64,000 nt of DNA from Gammaproteobacteria bacterium. GTDB lineage: Bacteria > Pseudomonadota > Gammaproteobacteria > Competibacterales > Competibacteraceae. Both the position numbers and the translations under genes were made by a program. The notes below the pieces were generated by a model, which searched no databases, was not told the DNA's origin, and was given only the letters and a program-made list of their open reading frames with translations. Location: NCBI GenBank assembly GCA_024235135.1, contig JACKMZ010000002.1:434001-498000 (forward strand), written 5' to 3'. Of the stretch, positions 62,215 through 64,000 are shown piece by piece (position 1 is the stretch's first letter; each line of letters begins with the position of its first letter).

Positions 62215-63333
62215 ATGGTAGATTTCTGTAACTATTTAAAAAGAATATTTATTTTCTACTTATATTTTCGTGTTTATACTTGCTTTCTTTTGAATCGCAA
62301 AAATTATCTGTATATAGGGGCGGTTCATATTGATAATGTTGGCGACACTCTTCTATTTAAGATTATAAAGAATAACTTGGCATCTGTAAATCTAGTTCCT
62401 GTCGTACCTAATCCATTTTCGGAAAATACATTATTGTATTTCATATTCGAGGTGATGTTAAAAATATTTTTTATGGGAGGGCGAGGTTATTGCGGAATAG
62501 TGGTGGGGGGAGGGACTTTGCTAAACAATAATTTTTTCTTTAAACAAGTAAGTAAATATTATAATGATAAGCTTCCATTATTCGTTGTTGGCGCCGCCGT
62601 GTGTTCTACTGAATACGGCAATTCATCATTAAGGCAGGAGTCTAAATATTTGAAAAATGCAAAAATGATTTTAGTAAGAGATCCTGCGTCTCAATCTAGA
62701 TTGGAATCGATATCCATAATGTCGCGGGTAATTGGTGATCCTGTGCTTGGTCTAGGCAGCCAAAATATTACTGAAATGGAAAATAAAGGCATCCGTATAG
62801 CTGTTAATTTGGTATCGCCAAAACAGAATATTTTAATGAATCAGTGTGTTGTTGTGGAACAAGTCAAGCGGATGATTCAATATTGCTTAACACAAGGATA
62901 CCTTGTGGATTTTTTGGCGTTTAATGCCGAGGACTATAATTTTATTAATAAGATTATAGCGGAGGGCAGAATTAATAGTGTTCCGGTTGTCAAATGTTAT
63001 AATTTTTCAACTAGAATCTTGGCTGAAATAAATCGCTATAAATTGGTCGTGTCTCAAAGATTGCACGGTTGTATTATATCGGCATCATTTTTGGTGCCGT
63101 GTGTTTCAATTGCGTATGATAGAAAATGTAGCGATTTTATGGATAGCATTGGAATGTCTGATTACGTCGTGTTAAGTAATAATCAAAATGTAGACGTTCT
63201 GGTCAATTATATTCGAGATATTGAGCAGAATTACTCTTCGATAAAGAGAAAATTATATAAAAATGTTGGCTATTTTATTAGCCGGCAAGCGGAAGCATTT
63301 CTGGAGTTAAAGCAAATAATTTATGTATCTTAG
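62215..63333 (+). CDS. Polysaccharide pyruvyl transferase family protein
   Basis: A 372-residue protein of the CsaB/PS_pyruv_trans family, which adds pyruvate ketals from phosphoenolpyruvate to sugars. VHIDNVGDTLLFKII near residue 38 is the N-terminal strand and loop, IVVGGGTLLNNN near 100 the glycine loop, and VVSQRLHGCIISASFLVPCV near 285 the characteristic SxRLHG motif with its His. I prefer ATG 62215 because GGAAG lies 9 bases ahead; ATG 62161 and 62194 are in frame. The gene is strongly AT-rich with many Ile, Asn and Lys codons, unlike the carbamoyltransferase just before it. Confidence 0.85.
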   Translation: MVDFCNYLKRIFIFYLYFRVYTCFLLNRKNYLYIGAVHIDNVGDTLLFKIIKNNLASVNLVPVVPNPFSENTLLYFIFEVMLKIFFMGGRGYCGIVVGGGTLLNNNFFFKQVSKYYNDKLPLFVVGAAVCSTEYGNSSLRQESKYLKNAKMILVRDPASQSRLESISIMSRVIGDPVLGLGSQNITEMENKGIRIAVNLVSPKQNILMNQCVVVEQVKRMIQYCLTQGYLVDFLAFNAEDYNFINKIIAEGRINSVPVVKCYNFSTRILAEINRYKLVVSQRLHGCIISASFLVPCVSIAYDRKCSDFMDSIGMSDYVVLSNNQNVDVLVNYIRDIEQNYSSIKRKLYKNVGYFISRQAEAFLELKQIIYVS

Positions 63334-63335
63334 TT

Positions 63336-64000
63336 ATGACTGAAAAGAAAATTCGTGATTTGGTGAGTTTGGTAATAATTGTCGCCTACAAAGAAAAGAC
63401 ATCAAGGCTTGAGTGTGCTTTTGCAAAGGAGTTTTTTTCCACATTAGTTGTAAGACCAAACTATTCTGATGAAGAGCTAGGTTACTCTCAGACCGTTCGT
63501 GTGCTAATTAATCATTTCAATGCATGGAAGATTTGTGCGAAGCGTGCCACCTCAACAATTGTTGTAGAAGCAGATTTTGTTCCTTGCGTGGGATTTGGTG
63601 ATTTCCCGGTTCCCTTTAGTGAGAGCATGTCATCTAGAGCGTGGGGTTGGTTGTATTCTTGTGGGCCAACTATATACGAGTTAATTCAAGAAGCCGATTG
63701 TGTCTATGCGCGTGGGCATTCGGCAGCTCCCGTGGCAACAATAATTGGACCAGAGGCGGCAAATATCCTTTGTGAATTTGCGGAACAAGAAATAACTGAG
63801 AAAAATCCATATAAATATAGTTATTGGGACACTTATGCAAGAATGTTTCTTCAGAAAAGAGGAGTAAATAGCTATATTTCATTTAGGAACTATGGGGAAC
63901 ATGGTGGAATTCCAAATCCTGAACATAAAATTGCCGGTCTTAAATCCGTAACGCATCGGGCCGACGTGTTAATGAATCAGTTATATTTTCTTCCGGATTA
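63336..64000 (+). CDS. Partial glycosyltransferase-like (LPS-biosynthesis type) protein, cut by the window edge
   Basis: An open frame starts at ATG 63336, 2 bases after the pyruvyl transferase stop. It runs without a stop for 221 codons to the right edge. The N-terminus is basic, then LVSLVIIVAYKEKTSRLECA. STIVVEADFVPCVGFGDFP near residue 72 resembles the acidic site of GT25-like or LPS-biosynthesis transferases (EDD replaced by EAD). SYWDTYARMFLQKRGVNSY and FRNYGEHGGIPNPEHK follow near 160-190. Coding is convincing from frame length and AT-rich codon use shared with its neighbour. Function is a guess from context and the acidic motif. Confidence 0.72.
   Translation, partial: MTEKKIRDLVSLVIIVAYKEKTSRLECAFAKEFFSTLVVRPNYSDEELGYSQTVRVLINHFNAWKICAKRATSTIVVEADFVPCVGFGDFPVPFSESMSSRAWGWLYSCGPTIYELIQEADCVYARGHSAAPVATIIGPEAANILCEFAEQEITEKNPYKYSYWDTYARMFLQKRGVNSYISFRNYGEHGGIPNPEHKIAGLKSVTHRADVLMNQLYFLPD

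Overview
The window looks like chromosomal DNA from a gammaproteobacterium. The evidence is the order pilMNOPQ-aroK-aroB-gltB-gltD-hemE, the hda / AI-2E exporter / PgsA-like block divergent from purMN, a B-type aconitase, HemW, and a Rof-type Rho inhibitor. I cannot fix the order or genus. Most core genes use ATG, but well-placed ribosome sites support TTG for pilM and purM and GTG for acnB.

Bases 1-29342 are mostly housekeeping. They hold the 3' end of rdgB, hemW, rof, a type B L31 gene, and a nucleotidyltransferase-like gene on the minus strand. Next comes the type IV pilus assembly operon pilMNOPQ, followed by a large Ig-like lipoprotein and a clear terminator. After that are aroK-aroB, gltB-gltD, hemE, the minus-strand block hda / AI-2E exporter / CDP-alcohol phosphatidyltransferase, divergent purM-purN, a stand-alone MprF-type flippase domain, a Do-type periplasmic protease (minus strand) and acnB.

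From 29376 to the right edge every gene is on the plus strand and packed tightly, often with TGATG, ATGA or GTGA overlaps. This is a surface polysaccharide locus of at least 34.6 kb that runs out of the window. It encodes an AsnB-like amidotransferase, a CDP-tyvelose-epimerase-like SDR, a Wzm/Wzt ABC exporter with a carbohydrate-binding Wzt tail, and an O-antigen ligase/polymerase-like membrane protein. It has at least twelve glycosyltransferases (GT2, GT4, GT10, two NodZ-like fucosyltransferase-fold proteins, DUF5672, DUF288/STELLO-like). It also has a large exported heparinase-like protein and many decorating enzymes: a hexapeptide O-acetyltransferase, two FkbM methyltransferases, up to four other methyltransferases, a sulfotransferase, a NodU-type carbamoyltransferase and a pyruvyltransferase.

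Taken together, the locus should build and export a fucosylated glycan carrying methyl, acetyl, carbamoyl, pyruvyl and possibly sulfate groups. The decoration set resembles, at superfamily level, the rhizobial Nod-factor tailoring set (NodZ, NoeI, NodU, NodH, NodL) without NodABC. Several stretches (about 35.4-37.2, 43.6-45.1, 53.2-54.0, 58.9-60.3 and 62.2-64.0 kb) are visibly AT-richer than the rest, which suggests piecemeal acquisition. The last gene is cut by the window edge. No tRNA, rRNA, CRISPR array, insertion sequence or integrase was seen.
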